64,000 bases of DNA. Origin: Hemibagrus wyckioides. Taxonomy: Eukaryota > Chordata > Actinopteri > Siluriformes > Bagridae. Under the pieces are notes generated by a model. That model saw only the letters and a program-made list of their open reading frames with translations. It was not told the DNA's origin and ran no database searches. Each line of letters starts with the position of its first letter. The first letter of the stretch is position 1. Position numbers and translations under genes: made by a program. Of the stretch, positions 11,601 to 23,800 are shown piece by piece. The DNA lies in contig NC_080710.1 in the NCBI RefSeq assembly GCF_019097595.1, positions 25,749,280 to 25,813,279 of the forward strand, read 5' to 3'.

Positions 11601-14600
11601 CAACCCTCTCTTCCTCCTCTGTGAGTGGTGGCATGCAGAGACATGTGTAAGGTTTCCTGAGAGCTGATTTATGATTCTGAGACCTGATCTATCTCTCTCT
11701 GTCTGTTTGTAGATGATTTCATGTTGCTGTTGTGTGCATCGCTGCAGAGGCATGTGTTTGAGGAGGAGAACGATCCTGCAGTGCGTCTCCTGGCTGGTGA
11801 TAATGTGGAGATATGCAGAGATTTGGATGCTGCCACCTTCAGTCAGCATAACCCCGTCCCCGATTTTATCCACTGCAGGTATTACTACAGTGAGCAGACT
11901 ATTCAGTTACACTGTACATCCCTCATTCAAGTAATTAACATACTGTTGTATAAAGTAGGTGCCCACACAATTACTTAATAACGTTGTTGTTGTTTGTTGT
12001 CCTCGGCTTCTGCCTGTTTGTGGTCACCACAGCAGAACATCTGATTTGGAACAGGTTTTATGCCGTATCCCCGCACTGACGCAACCACCCCATTTTATCT
12101 GGGCTTGGGACCAGCACTCAGAGTTAACCCCTTAGTGGCTCAGTTATAGCTTTCATATCAAGAGATCAGAAAAAGCTAAACTGATCACAGAATAATGGAG
12201 TAATGTGTTCTGATTTTCTTACATTTACATTTATGGCAATTGGCAGGCATGCTAATTCAGAGCAACTTACAAAAGTGCTTTTCCTGTGAAGTTCCTATCA
12301 ACGAATAGATAGATACTGGTTCACTACAGCATGGATTAAGAATGGTCTAAAAACTCTGCAACAAATGAATATACACCTTGTCAATCTCTCAGATGACCAC
12401 AAGCAATTTTAAGCATTTTACTTAGATGAGAATCAAATGATAAAGCAGCATCTCTACATCCCAAGATCCTTAATTGTAGCTTTCATGTTTTGCAGAAAAG
12501 CCATTAAGCTCCAGGGAAAATTTAACAACTTTAATAATGGCAGACCAACATACCAACATCAGTATTACTGTCTTGTCAGAATTTCCAAGAATAAGGAGAG
12601 AATAATAGGGAACCTAAAACAGAACCTTTGGAAAACTTGTTACTGAAAAATCACATTTATGCTAACAAACTGAATGCCTTATACAAGGTAAAATATGTAA
12701 TAAAAAGCTTGTCTGTTAAAATATTTTGATCACTATTGTCAAATATCCCAGTCCGGTCTAAGACAGAGACTTCTCTTGGCTTGTTTGTCTGGACTTTGTG
12801 AATAAATTCTGGATCTGTGTCCTACGACTTTCTCATAGAATGTGATTTCTCATGCTTGAGCTAAAAAAAAATGTTGGATGTTCATACTATATAGACTCAG
12901 ATAAAATCACACTTTTCAGCAATCCCATTCATCATGTCGGCATCGTTTTGACATTCAAAAGTGAGCCTTTTTTCATGGAGAAGGAAAAAAAAATCCTCAG
13001 TAGCACTCTGGTCGTTCCTGCCTCGTATCAGATAACTACAGGAGGTTCAGTCACTCTGTGCAACACATAATGACTTCAGCAGCATTTGACAGTGTTGACC
13101 ATGTCCTGTAACCCAGTAAGGGCTGAAACCTGAACCTTACTCACAACTCATCACTCATATAAGTAGAAATCCAGTATCCGGTGGCATGATTTGTGGCGGC
13201 TATTTCTACTTGGATTCTGCACAAGCTCATTCATCAGCGTATGGCTCATTGTGTTGAGTGTGCACTTTTTGTGCTGCTTGCAGCCAGTTTAAACAAATCA
13301 GCAAGAAGGTGTGATGATTGCAATGGTGATGTTTTTATGAAACAGGGCTTTTATTATTCTCTGATTCTTTGAAAGTGCTGGTTTGATAAACCTCTTCTAA
13401 TGTCTATTGTTCTAATTTGTATTGTTAGTAAAAATGTTTGTGTACATGGTGGCTTAGTGGTTAGAACATTTGCCTTGGATCTCCAGGGTTGAGGGTTTTT
13501 ATTTAAATCTCTGCCCTGTGTGTGTGGATTTCGTGTTCTTCCTGTGCTTTGGGGGTTTTCTCCAGGTTTCCTTTCCCAGTCTAAAGACATGTTGTAGGCT
13601 GACTGGTGTCTCTAAATTGTCTGTTGTGTATGTGTGTGTATGTGTGTGTGTGTGTGTGTGTGCCTTTGAAATTTCACCCAGTCCACATTGTCACCCAGTC
13701 CAAGGTTTCCTCCGCCTTGTGTTCCCAAGTCCTCTGGGATAGATTCCAGGCTCTGTGTAAAATAAGTGGCACAGAAAATGGATGGATGGATGTATAGCAC
13801 TTAAGCCCCATACGCCTTCAATAATTAGAAACGTGTTCTCTTTCTGTTTCTTTTAGATCATATCTTGATATGCTGAAGGTGATCATGTTCAGCTATCTCT
13901 TCTGGTTCGTCCTCACCATCATCTTCATTACGGGGACCACACGCATCAGCATCTTCTGCATGGGTTACCTGGTAGCCTGTTTCTACTTCTTGCTCTTTGG
14001 TGGAGAGCTGTTACTCAAGCCAATTAAAACCATTATGCGTTACTGGGATTTCCTTATAGCGTACAACGTGTTTGTCATCACCATGAAGAACATCCTCTCT
14101 GTGAGTAAACCACATGCAGACAGATGGATATAAGCTGCAGCTGTAGATCAGTACAAAGTTAAATGCACTTAAATATCGTAAATATGATTTCATAAACAGT
14201 CATAAAACCAAAGTGTGTGTGTGTGTGTGTGTATTGTTAGTTTTTTCCTTGCTCCACATGCCTGTAAAGTAACTAGACCAGATTTTATTTAGAGTTTGAT
14301 GACACTTCTCCATCTCCTCTCACCTCTCAGATAGCTGCCTGTGGATATATAAAAGCCTTGGTGGTTAATCACTGCTGGCTCATCCAGCTGTTCAGCCTGG
14401 CATGCACTATAAAGGGCTATTCACGACGTAAGTTATCACCTAAAGCATGCAAAAACTTTCCTTTCTCAGTCATGCATAAAGTGTGACTTCAGAAGTTATT
14501 GTGTAAATTGTGCAATTAAAAATTCAGTGCAATAAATTATTCTTCCTGTGTCTTGTTCATTAGCGGAACAGCAGGCTAATAAACAGTGTGAACTGCCCAG

Positions 14601-15979
14601 TGATGAAGCAGGCATCATCTGGGACAGCATCTGTTTTGCCTTTCTGCTGCTGCAGAGACGGGTCTTCATGAGCTATTACTTCCTGCATGTAGTGGCTGAT
14701 ATCCGTTCTTCACAGGTTCTGGCATCCAGGTACGTACACACACACACACACACACACACGGTATACATTTTACATTCCTTACACAATATGGCAGATAATT
14801 GTGAAGTCTTAGGCTCTTTACTTTGGTTCTGAATAATTAATGCTCTTATAATGCTCTTGATGAGCGCTAACTAACAAACTAACAGTCACAAAAGTGTGTT
14901 GTTTTGACTCATGCACATTCCTGACAGAGCACCAGGAAGTATGCCAAGCGTCTGGTGATGTTTATGAGTTACAGACCTCAGGAAATCATTGACTCCAAAG
15001 GGCCTAGTAAACAAGCCCAAGACATGCAGGTGTTATTTAAGATTATATTACTATTCAAAGTAGTTCAAGCACGACAAACCCTATGCATTACAAATGTGTT
15101 AAAGATTATGCTAATTTTTGGAAATGTATGCATCGAAAGAGCTGTGATGCCTAACCGGTCCATCCAATGTAGCTGCCAGTATTCTTAAATATATTCATAT
15201 GCTTTTGTGCTTATTACATCATAGTACTGTATTATCCAGCCAAGGAGCAGAAAAGCACCTTTTCCGATAGAAAGACATAATGTACAGTATATGCTGTAGA
15301 TCACGTTCCATGCTTGTGGAATGTTGGCAGCCTTCACTTTCTTAATTGAATAAAAGAAGCATATGGTCAGTAAATAAAAAAATAAAAAAAATCGTACATA
15401 TAGTGTGTATAAAAATATTAAGTTTCTCAACAAATCATGATTTTATTACTTATACTATACTTCATTTCAACAAGTGTCTTAATAACTAGATTGAATGTTA
15501 GATTGAACGTACTTAATTCACGTAGTATTAATAGAAACCAGTTACATCTTGAAATCTCTCAAAGGATGTTGCCTCTAATTGGAAGATGATGTTTAGGCAA
15601 TTAAAGCATGCATGCTAGAATGAGGCTGTTGCAATACACCCTCGCTGTTGGTTTAAATCTCAGCTCAGGTTTAAGCTCAGTGTTTGAAAGTACACCCTCT
15701 GAACAAATCAAAGAGAAAAACGAATGGTGTTAATGTTCCTCAGTTCAATCACATGGAAATTATGTACACATTTGAACTATGTGAATTTTTTGCATCATAC
15801 ATTTACTATTTTATTTACTTAAATTACTTAATTAAATATTTATTTTTTAATAATAATAATTTTGATGACGAATCTAGAATAGTTCTTAGTAATGTGTGCA
15901 AGGTGCACGTATCGTTGTTGTATGTTGATGTGAAAAGTAATGTGCCTTTAGCCCTGTATTAGTAAAGTTTAATTAGCGA

Positions 15980-16023
<44 letters not shown>

Positions 16024-17628
16024 AGGAGGGAGGGAGGGAAGGAAGGAAGGAACAAAAGAAGGAAGGAAGATAAGGAATGAATGAAGGAAGGAAGGAATAT
16101 AAGAAGGAAGGAAGGAAGGAAGGAAGGAAGGAAGGAAGGAAGGAAGGAAGGAAGGAAGGAAGGAAGGAAGGAAGGAAGGAAGGAAGGAAGGAAGGAAGGA
16201 AGGAAGGAAGGAAGGAAGGAAGGAAGGAAGGAAGAATTATAGAAATTCTTGCCAGATTAACAAAGGTTTCAGTAATGCTGATTGCCTTCATATGCATATC
16301 TTGATAAAAACTAACAACCCATAAAGGTGCAAATGTCTCTAATGTCTCTTACAAAACTCCATAAACTCAGTGATAAACAGTGACAGAGTATAGGGTTGGG
16401 CACAATTTACCCCTTTGCGATAAATTCATGTGTGTATTTGAGGTAAATGAAGTGATTTAAACCAGACATTGACTTGTCCCATATAAAAATGAACTACAGT
16501 AACTCTTCACCAAGTATACGATTTAAATCTGATCAATCCAGGTCCCTATTAGTGAGTCTCCTTATAAGTGAACTTACACAAACTGTATCCCATTTTTTTC
16601 CCCAAACAAATTGCTTTTTTCATGAATACCACATTGCTCTTGTGACCGATTTACAAATAAATACATTTGCATCCAGCTTGAGAAATGAGGTCTCATATTT
16701 ATTTTGGGTGCTAAATTCACTGTCTGACACTGACCGTGTGTGACCTCAAGAGACCAGCTGTTTGTCATTGAGCAGCTAAAGCATTAGACGAAGCCAGACG
16801 CATTAATCTGAATCGTGTGCTCTTTATTCTCTTTCTGTCTCTGCATCTCTCTCTTCTGTCTCTCTCTCAGAGGAGCTGAGTTATTCCAGGCCACAATCGT
16901 GAAGGCCGTGAAAGCACGACTTGAAGAGGAGAAAAAGTCCATGGACTTGCTAAAGCGACAGTGCGTTTATACAACACCTCATAGTTCACGCGTCACTATT
17001 TACTATTCTTGGAGCGTTCACGGACCATTATGGATATTATATTTACTTAAGGAATATTACCCTGCTTTGAGAAGCTAGAATGTGCTTCAAAAATCTTTCT
17101 ACTTCCTCTAGTTAGATGCTTATTTCTGGTGTGCAGTGTGCATGTACAAGGTTTTTTTTTTTTGAAAGTGAGTAAATAATTTAATTTAATGCTTATCGTT
17201 GTAGTTTAGGATTATATGTGGCATAGAACTGCTACTAATGATGAGAATTTTATTGTAATTCCTAGAAACGATGAAGCAGTAGCGGTTTGTTTCAGTGTAA
17301 TATCTCAAACTCTGCTTTAACTCAGTGTGTTGTTGTCCACATTGCGGGAACTCCTTCCCTAAATCAGTACACTGTGTTTACAGGACATCTGCAGTGTGTT
17401 TGTATGAGACAAAAAGGATCTTTCAGCACCACTATGCTCTGCCCGGCTTTACTCCCCACCTTGTTGAAAGACAAAGCACTTAGCACTTCTGCACATGCCT
17501 CAATACAAAACAACTCTCTCAACTTCTTTCCCCAATTAAGGACTGGTGTTATTACTATAATTCTGTCCAAGGGGAAAACTCATTCAGCTCAGCCCAATGA
17601 AACCGGACATTGTAGGGACTGTCGCCAA

Positions 17629-17664
<36 letters not shown>

Positions 17665-20600
17665 CCTTTCTCTTTCTCAGGATGGACCGTATTAAAAGCC
17701 GGCAGCAAAAATTTAAGCGGGGAAAGGAGAGGATGTTGAGCTTGGCACAAGAAAGTGGCGAGAGTCAATCACTGTCCAGAGAAGAAGTGGAAGATGACGG
17801 TGTGTGGTAGAGTGTGTCAGCTGAATATGACTCATTTAGCTGACCTATGTATTTTGATACGCTGACTGCATGTTAATTTAATTCTACAGAATTAATTAAA
17901 GCATACCGCACATTAGACTTACTTCTTTTACACTGAATGTAGTATATTTAAAAAAATACAGCCTAGGCATTATTCACTGTCACTTCTCATTTTGTCAGAA
18001 ATAAAGCTTTAACGCAGCAGTCAGGTTTGGTTTTGAGTGTACTGAGAGTTCACAACACAGACGAGTTCATAAATTCCACAGGTGCCTGAGCTTAACTACC
18101 GCCTTAAATGCACTGCAGCCGAATTGAAAACATATGAGCTCACACATACCAGACGTGAGGACAAACTCTCTTATCCGTATAGTGCTTCTTAAGGTTCATG
18201 TGTGCTTCACTGGATTGGGTTTTGCAGGAGAGTCGAGTAAAGAGATGAGAAAAGGGAAAAGGAAGCAGTGGTGGAGACCCTGGGTTGATCACGCCTCCAG
18301 TAAGTGCTCTTCATCATCCTCATACATCACTTCTCATCTTTATAATTGTCATTTTAGGCAAAAAAAAAAAAAAAAAAAAAAGGAACTTGGAAAAGCAAAC
18401 AGCTATGCTCAGAGTAGCACAACAGAAAAGCTTTTGAATCCCAAGAGTCCAAATGGCCATAGGGGGAGAGATGGCTACTCTGTCCTCTGTCAATCACAGC
18501 AACACCAACCAATCATCTGTGAGCTCTTGTATGCGGAAGAGGGTAGTTAGCACTATCCTCTGAGGGCCTTCTGCCTCCCTTTGGCGTAGCATGAGCAGCA
18601 GTTCGAAAATATGCAGTGGCTTCACGTGTTTCATCAGAAGCATGTGCAAGCGTTCACACGCCTTGGTTGTGACCAAATTGCGAGAAAATTGGTTAACAAT
18701 CCAAAAAGACTGTCTACCATACATGTTTTTACATTCCCAAATAGCCTAACTGTTAACTGTTGTTCCAGTGGTGCGAAGCGGAAATTATTATTTGTTTGAG
18801 ACGGACAGTGAAGAGGAAGAGGAAGAAGAGGAGAAAAAAGAAGAAGAACCACCTAAGAAATCTGCATTTCAAGTTAGTTACGACACTAACATTTAGTACG
18901 TTGCTTGTTTAGTATGTGTTTAATTTGCCCTGTATATATATATATCGACCATGCAAAATCAATAGTCTAACCCATGTGGCTCTACAGCACTGAGATTTTG
19001 TTTTCTCTGCATTTAACAATGTTTCTTTATTTGTCAGACCACTAACTACTAACTTCCTGTGTGGAAGCATGGAACCGACATAGTAAAGACTACACGCTAT
19101 GTCCTTACTAACTCAGCCCTTGCTCTGTCCTTCTTATAGAGAGCTATCCGAATGTTTGCCTCTGCTTTGCTGGCTTTACCAAAGTCTGTCATTAAGCTGC
19201 CCAAAACTATACTGCAGTATGCAATCAGGGCAGCCAAGGTACTTCCACCAGGCCTAATATATCTCTCCTCCTCCTCTATTTTGTACTACTGTGCTATTGT
19301 TCTATGTGTGATATTTCTTTCCCTCTTTTGGTCATACCCAGCCTGGGTGCTTGACTGCACACTGCATTTTCCTGACCCTTGCTTTTAGTACTGTGCATTT
19401 AGGAAAACTGGAGCGCGGACTGAGCCTGAACGGCCGAGCATTGAGGAATGTTTCACAGCTTTGTATGTCTGTTTTCCAGACAGCTATCAAGAGCCATATG
19501 GGCAGCTTTGCATGTGAAGGAAATGCTGTGTAATGTGCTTTAATGTAGGATGCATGAGAAGCAGGGCTACTTTTCAGGGGAGACTTGGTTTTGTGTTGGT
19601 TAATGTCGAGGCTGTGTTTTTCTCCAACGTAAAGCACATTTACATAGCTTAAAATGTAATAAAAACTGTGGCATCTACTACACTGGGTTAAAACACACCC
19701 TGAGCCTTGTTTTACACGTTGTGTTTTCCTAGTGGCCAAACCTTTCTTACATACTTGACATGAGATCACAAAAATAATCCAGATTATGATGTCCATACAA
19801 TAACCAATCAAATCTGTTCCCTCTCTTCTTCATGCCCGTCTTTGGCATTGTTCTGTCTCTTCAGTTCGTGTATCATGCATGGATCACTGACTCCAAAACA
19901 GCCATGAAGGAACGCAGCAAAGAGAGGCGGCGTTTCTGGCAGAGATACACAGAGGGACGCAAAACCAAGAAGGACCAGCGGGAGGGTACGTGAAAGATCC
20001 AGTCCAGATATTTTATTCAGTATAAAGAAAAGACCTGGCTGGCCCAGAGGGATTCAGTTTCTTCTGTCCTCACTTGCCACAATTATTCTTCACTCTTCGC
20101 TCTTGCACGCTTTCAGCCTAAAACCTGAAAATGTTTGGATCATGTATAAGAATTTTGTCTGTGTCTCTATATGAGGAAATGTCTCAAAGGCTTCCTTGAG
20201 TCAGTCTTTAAATGGGAGCCATGCTGTGTCCAGTCCTGAATGCAGCCAACTCTACATTGGCACTCTTCCTCTCAGATCTAGGCGAATTCAAGAGTGGGTG
20301 CTGAGAGATGAAGACCGGCATGTTGCATTTGCTATGGTCAATTCATCCCATATGATGGCTGGACATGACCCCAGAGAAGAAACTTAGTCAGCCAAGAACC
20401 CAAATATGCCAGATACAGTTAGTCAAAATGTTGGAAAGACTGTGCCTATTATATTAACATATTTTTTAAGATGTCTTTATTTGTCTCATGCATTACAGCA
20501 TGGTGAAATTCTTTTCTTCACTTATCCCATCAGGTTAGGAAGCCTGAGTCAGAGCACAGGGTCAGCTGAGATGCTCAATCTCTGGGACAGATAGGGTTAG

Positions 20601-20812
20601 GGGCCTTGCTCAAGGGCCCAGCAGTGGCAACCTAGCAGCACTAGGGCTTGAATTCTCAACCTTCTGATCAGTAACCAAGAGGCTTATAGCATTGAACTAC
20701 CATTACCCATTTTAGCTATAGACTGCTTAAAACATTATAGATTATTTTTGTTGCCATATCACCATATAGGGATAAAATTGTAAAAAAAAAAAAAAAAAAA
20801 AGAAAGAAAGAA

Positions 20813-20870
<58 letters not shown>

Positions 20871-23800
20871 AAATCAGCATTAATCTTATTCAGAATTTTG
20901 AGGTTGATGTATATAAAAATAAAATAAAATATTAAATATTATCTATTCAATCCAAACAACATATACAGCTGGTAAAATATATGTCGAACACGTCACCATT
21001 TTTCTCAGTAAGTATATTTCTAAAATTGTTATTGACATGAAGTTTTCACCAGATGTTGCTAACAACCCATGCAATCCACGGATGAATTCAAACCATAGAT
21101 GTCCATAAATTAAGTTATGTGTAATAATGTGAAATGACACAGGGAAAAAGTATTGAACACGTTTACTAAAATTTATTTATTACTCGTGTATGGAGAAACT
21201 AGCATGCATTGTTCAGGTGTGATTTTGACCCATTCTTCCACACAAACAGTCTTCAAATCTTGAAGGTTCCATGGGCCTCTTCTATGAACTCTGATCTTTA
21301 GTTCTTTAGAAAAATGGTGATGTGTTCAATACCTATTTTACCCGCTGTACATACACCTATATCCAGGACACCCTTATCCAAAGTGACTTACCTTGTTTAT
21401 ACAACTGTATACAGCTGATCAGTGGCAGCTTGGTGGTTCTGGGATGCAACCTCACAACTTTCCGACCAACACCTTACCCACTGAACTAATTAATGCCATC
21501 CTATATCTGGTAGTGTTGTCTGAAAACTACTGAAAGCTAGTGTTAACATCCTATACTAGCCTCAGTGTCATTTATCAAGTCTAATAATTATGATCATTAT
21601 ACTTAATAATGGGGCAGCATGGTGGCTTAGTGGTTAGCACTGTTGCCTCACAGCAAGAAGGTCCTGGGTTTGAACAGGCAGGGGCCTTTCTGTGTGGAGT
21701 TTGCATGTTCTCCCCGTGCCTGCATGGGTTTACTCCGGTTTCTTCCCACAGTCCAAAAACATGTACATTAGGTGGATTGGTAATTCTAAATTGCCCATAG
21801 GAGTGAGTGTGAGTGTGAATGTGTGTGGTTGTCTGTCTATATAAATAAAGTGGAATAAAGTGGGTATAGACAATGGATGGATGGATTATTAATCATTTAA
21901 ATTTATTGATATTAGTAGCTGAGATGTTTTATCTCTCTTCAGCAGCTCATGTAACCATTGAAGTGGCAGAACAGGTGGAGGACACAGTTGAAGAAGAGAG
22001 ATCAGATGGTCCAGGTACAGCCGTGATGTGTAAAACTGCACGTACTGTACATGTACAGCCACAGGCTTGTAGCTAACTCCTACACATTAAGATTAAATTA
22101 GACAAGAGTTACACACAGTAAAGTAAAAAAACCTATAAACTTGCATTCATTTTTTGCGTGTGTACAGTACAGGTTTTTTTAATCTGCACAGTTTCTATTG
22201 TTTAGTGACTCATAGCTTTCCTTTCCATTTCCAGACAACATCCTGAAGCGTGTGTTTAACATAGTGAAGTTTTCCTGGGTGCTCTTCCTGGCATTACTGG
22301 ACAGTTTCACTGCCTGGCTCAACTCGATGTGCCAGGAATACATTGACATCTCCACTGTGCTGCGCACTGAACGCTGTATGCTCACACATGAGGTCAAAAA
22401 GGTACTGATGCTGCCAAAGAACCAGCTTTACCAAACATGACTAATCCCTTATAGCTGGACCATATGATGATTTATACCAATGCCCTGTTGAATTCTTGAG
22501 TCAGAAGGTTTTGATCGATTTTCTATAATATGACTTTAGTACAAACTGTAAGATTTATAATGCACTCATTGTAATATGTTATTGTTTCTATAGTAACAAC
22601 ATACACAGAGAATTAAGGGATTAAGAAAATCTAATCATTGGTAAGGTGAAGCTTTCTGTAAAGCGACATTTCTGTAAGGCTGGATGCACCAGTGGGTCCT
22701 GGGACTTGAAATAAATTGTGAGCTTTCAGTCATTATCAGACTAAACCTACCCACAGGCTATGAGCTCTGTGGCTCTTTAACACGCCATTTGCTTAGAGTA
22801 CTCAACCTTGTTCCCTCATTATAGAAACAAATAACTAAACAATTGACTTGTCAGACTGTCTTTAGTCATCTGTTGCTAACAATGAGCATAAATGTTTGTC
22901 ATAGCCTGTGGGAGGACATGCTACAACTAGCAAAATTGCCTCATCTGGCAACACCATTTCTCACAGGGAGAGCAACTCACAGTGGTTAAGATGAGGAGAT
23001 GGGCTGCAGATGTTTATTTAGCATTTTTGGAAAGACTCGCCAGTATCAGGGCTAAAGCTGTAGCCTTCAGGATGGAGGGTTTTGCACTTTTTTGGCTATT
23101 TTGTTTTATGAAATTCAAGAATGTTTCAGGGAACAACTGTTTATAGTTGCTATAACGTGACTGATAGCAGGAACTTGTTTTCTTAATAGTCCACAGCATT
23201 AATCTTGCATTAATGCACTGTAGAATAAGAAGAATAAAACACTGTACTGTTGTTTGAAAATAAGCAGCTTCATGGTGGTAACAGTAACTCTGCTTTGCCC
23301 CCATTACCTTGTTGTCGATTATTTTCCTATGACGGCACTGTTGTTGTCATGTTTTATTCTTAACACGACGGATTATACAGTACATCAACATCTATTATTA
23401 ACTACAGTCAATAAAATGTAGCACCAAAACGGCATGAGGTTATAAAGGAAAAATTCGCTTTGCTTTGCCATAAGCCTTTGGATGCAGTTGCTATAAAAAT
23501 AACATGCAGAAATAGAATCCACTGTGTGAATATTTCTCTCTAATGTGTTCAGGGAAACACTCCATCACGAGGGATCATACACATGTATTACCAGCAGCAG
23601 TTGTGCAGACCTTCGTCATCTGAGACTGTTCTGGAGGAAGCAGAGAGACTGCAGGTTCAGCATGGTTCTGTCTCAGCATTGAGAAAACATCGGGACAGAG
23701 AGGATGAGAGCATGAGCTCTGTTCCTAATAAAGACAGTCTGACCAGGTACACCATCACAATGGTTAAAAAAAATTGTAAAGAGCTACAAAACCTCTTTTG

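Larger units (their letters stand above)
11879..13856. other. Intron with several repeat fragments
   Basis: It holds a repeat fragment at 12008-12145, one at 12222-12345, and a nearly full GGATGGATG-tailed element at 13441-13800. Between 12346 and 13440 nothing was recognised. Confidence 0.55.
19986..21942. other. piezo2 intron rich in dispersed repeats
   Basis: It holds the repeats at 20465-20705, 20780-20871, 21357-21500 and 21609-21895. Nothing is recognised at 19986-20464 or 20880-21350. Confidence 0.55.

Noticed and set aside
15959..16304. Long Phe-Leu-Pro-Ser or Lys-Glu-Gly-Arg repeat proteins on either strand
   Set aside because: They are translations of the GAAA/GGAA microsatellite.
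17287..17739. 150-codon plus-strand frame
   Set aside because: It reads across a CT microsatellite and then through piezo2 exon 16 in the wrong frame.
19332..19811. 159-codon minus-strand frame
   Set aside because: It lies within a piezo2 intron, has no recognisable domain, and its composition looks random.
23014..23304. 96-codon minus-strand frame
   Set aside because: Intronic, no domain, no promoter or splice context.
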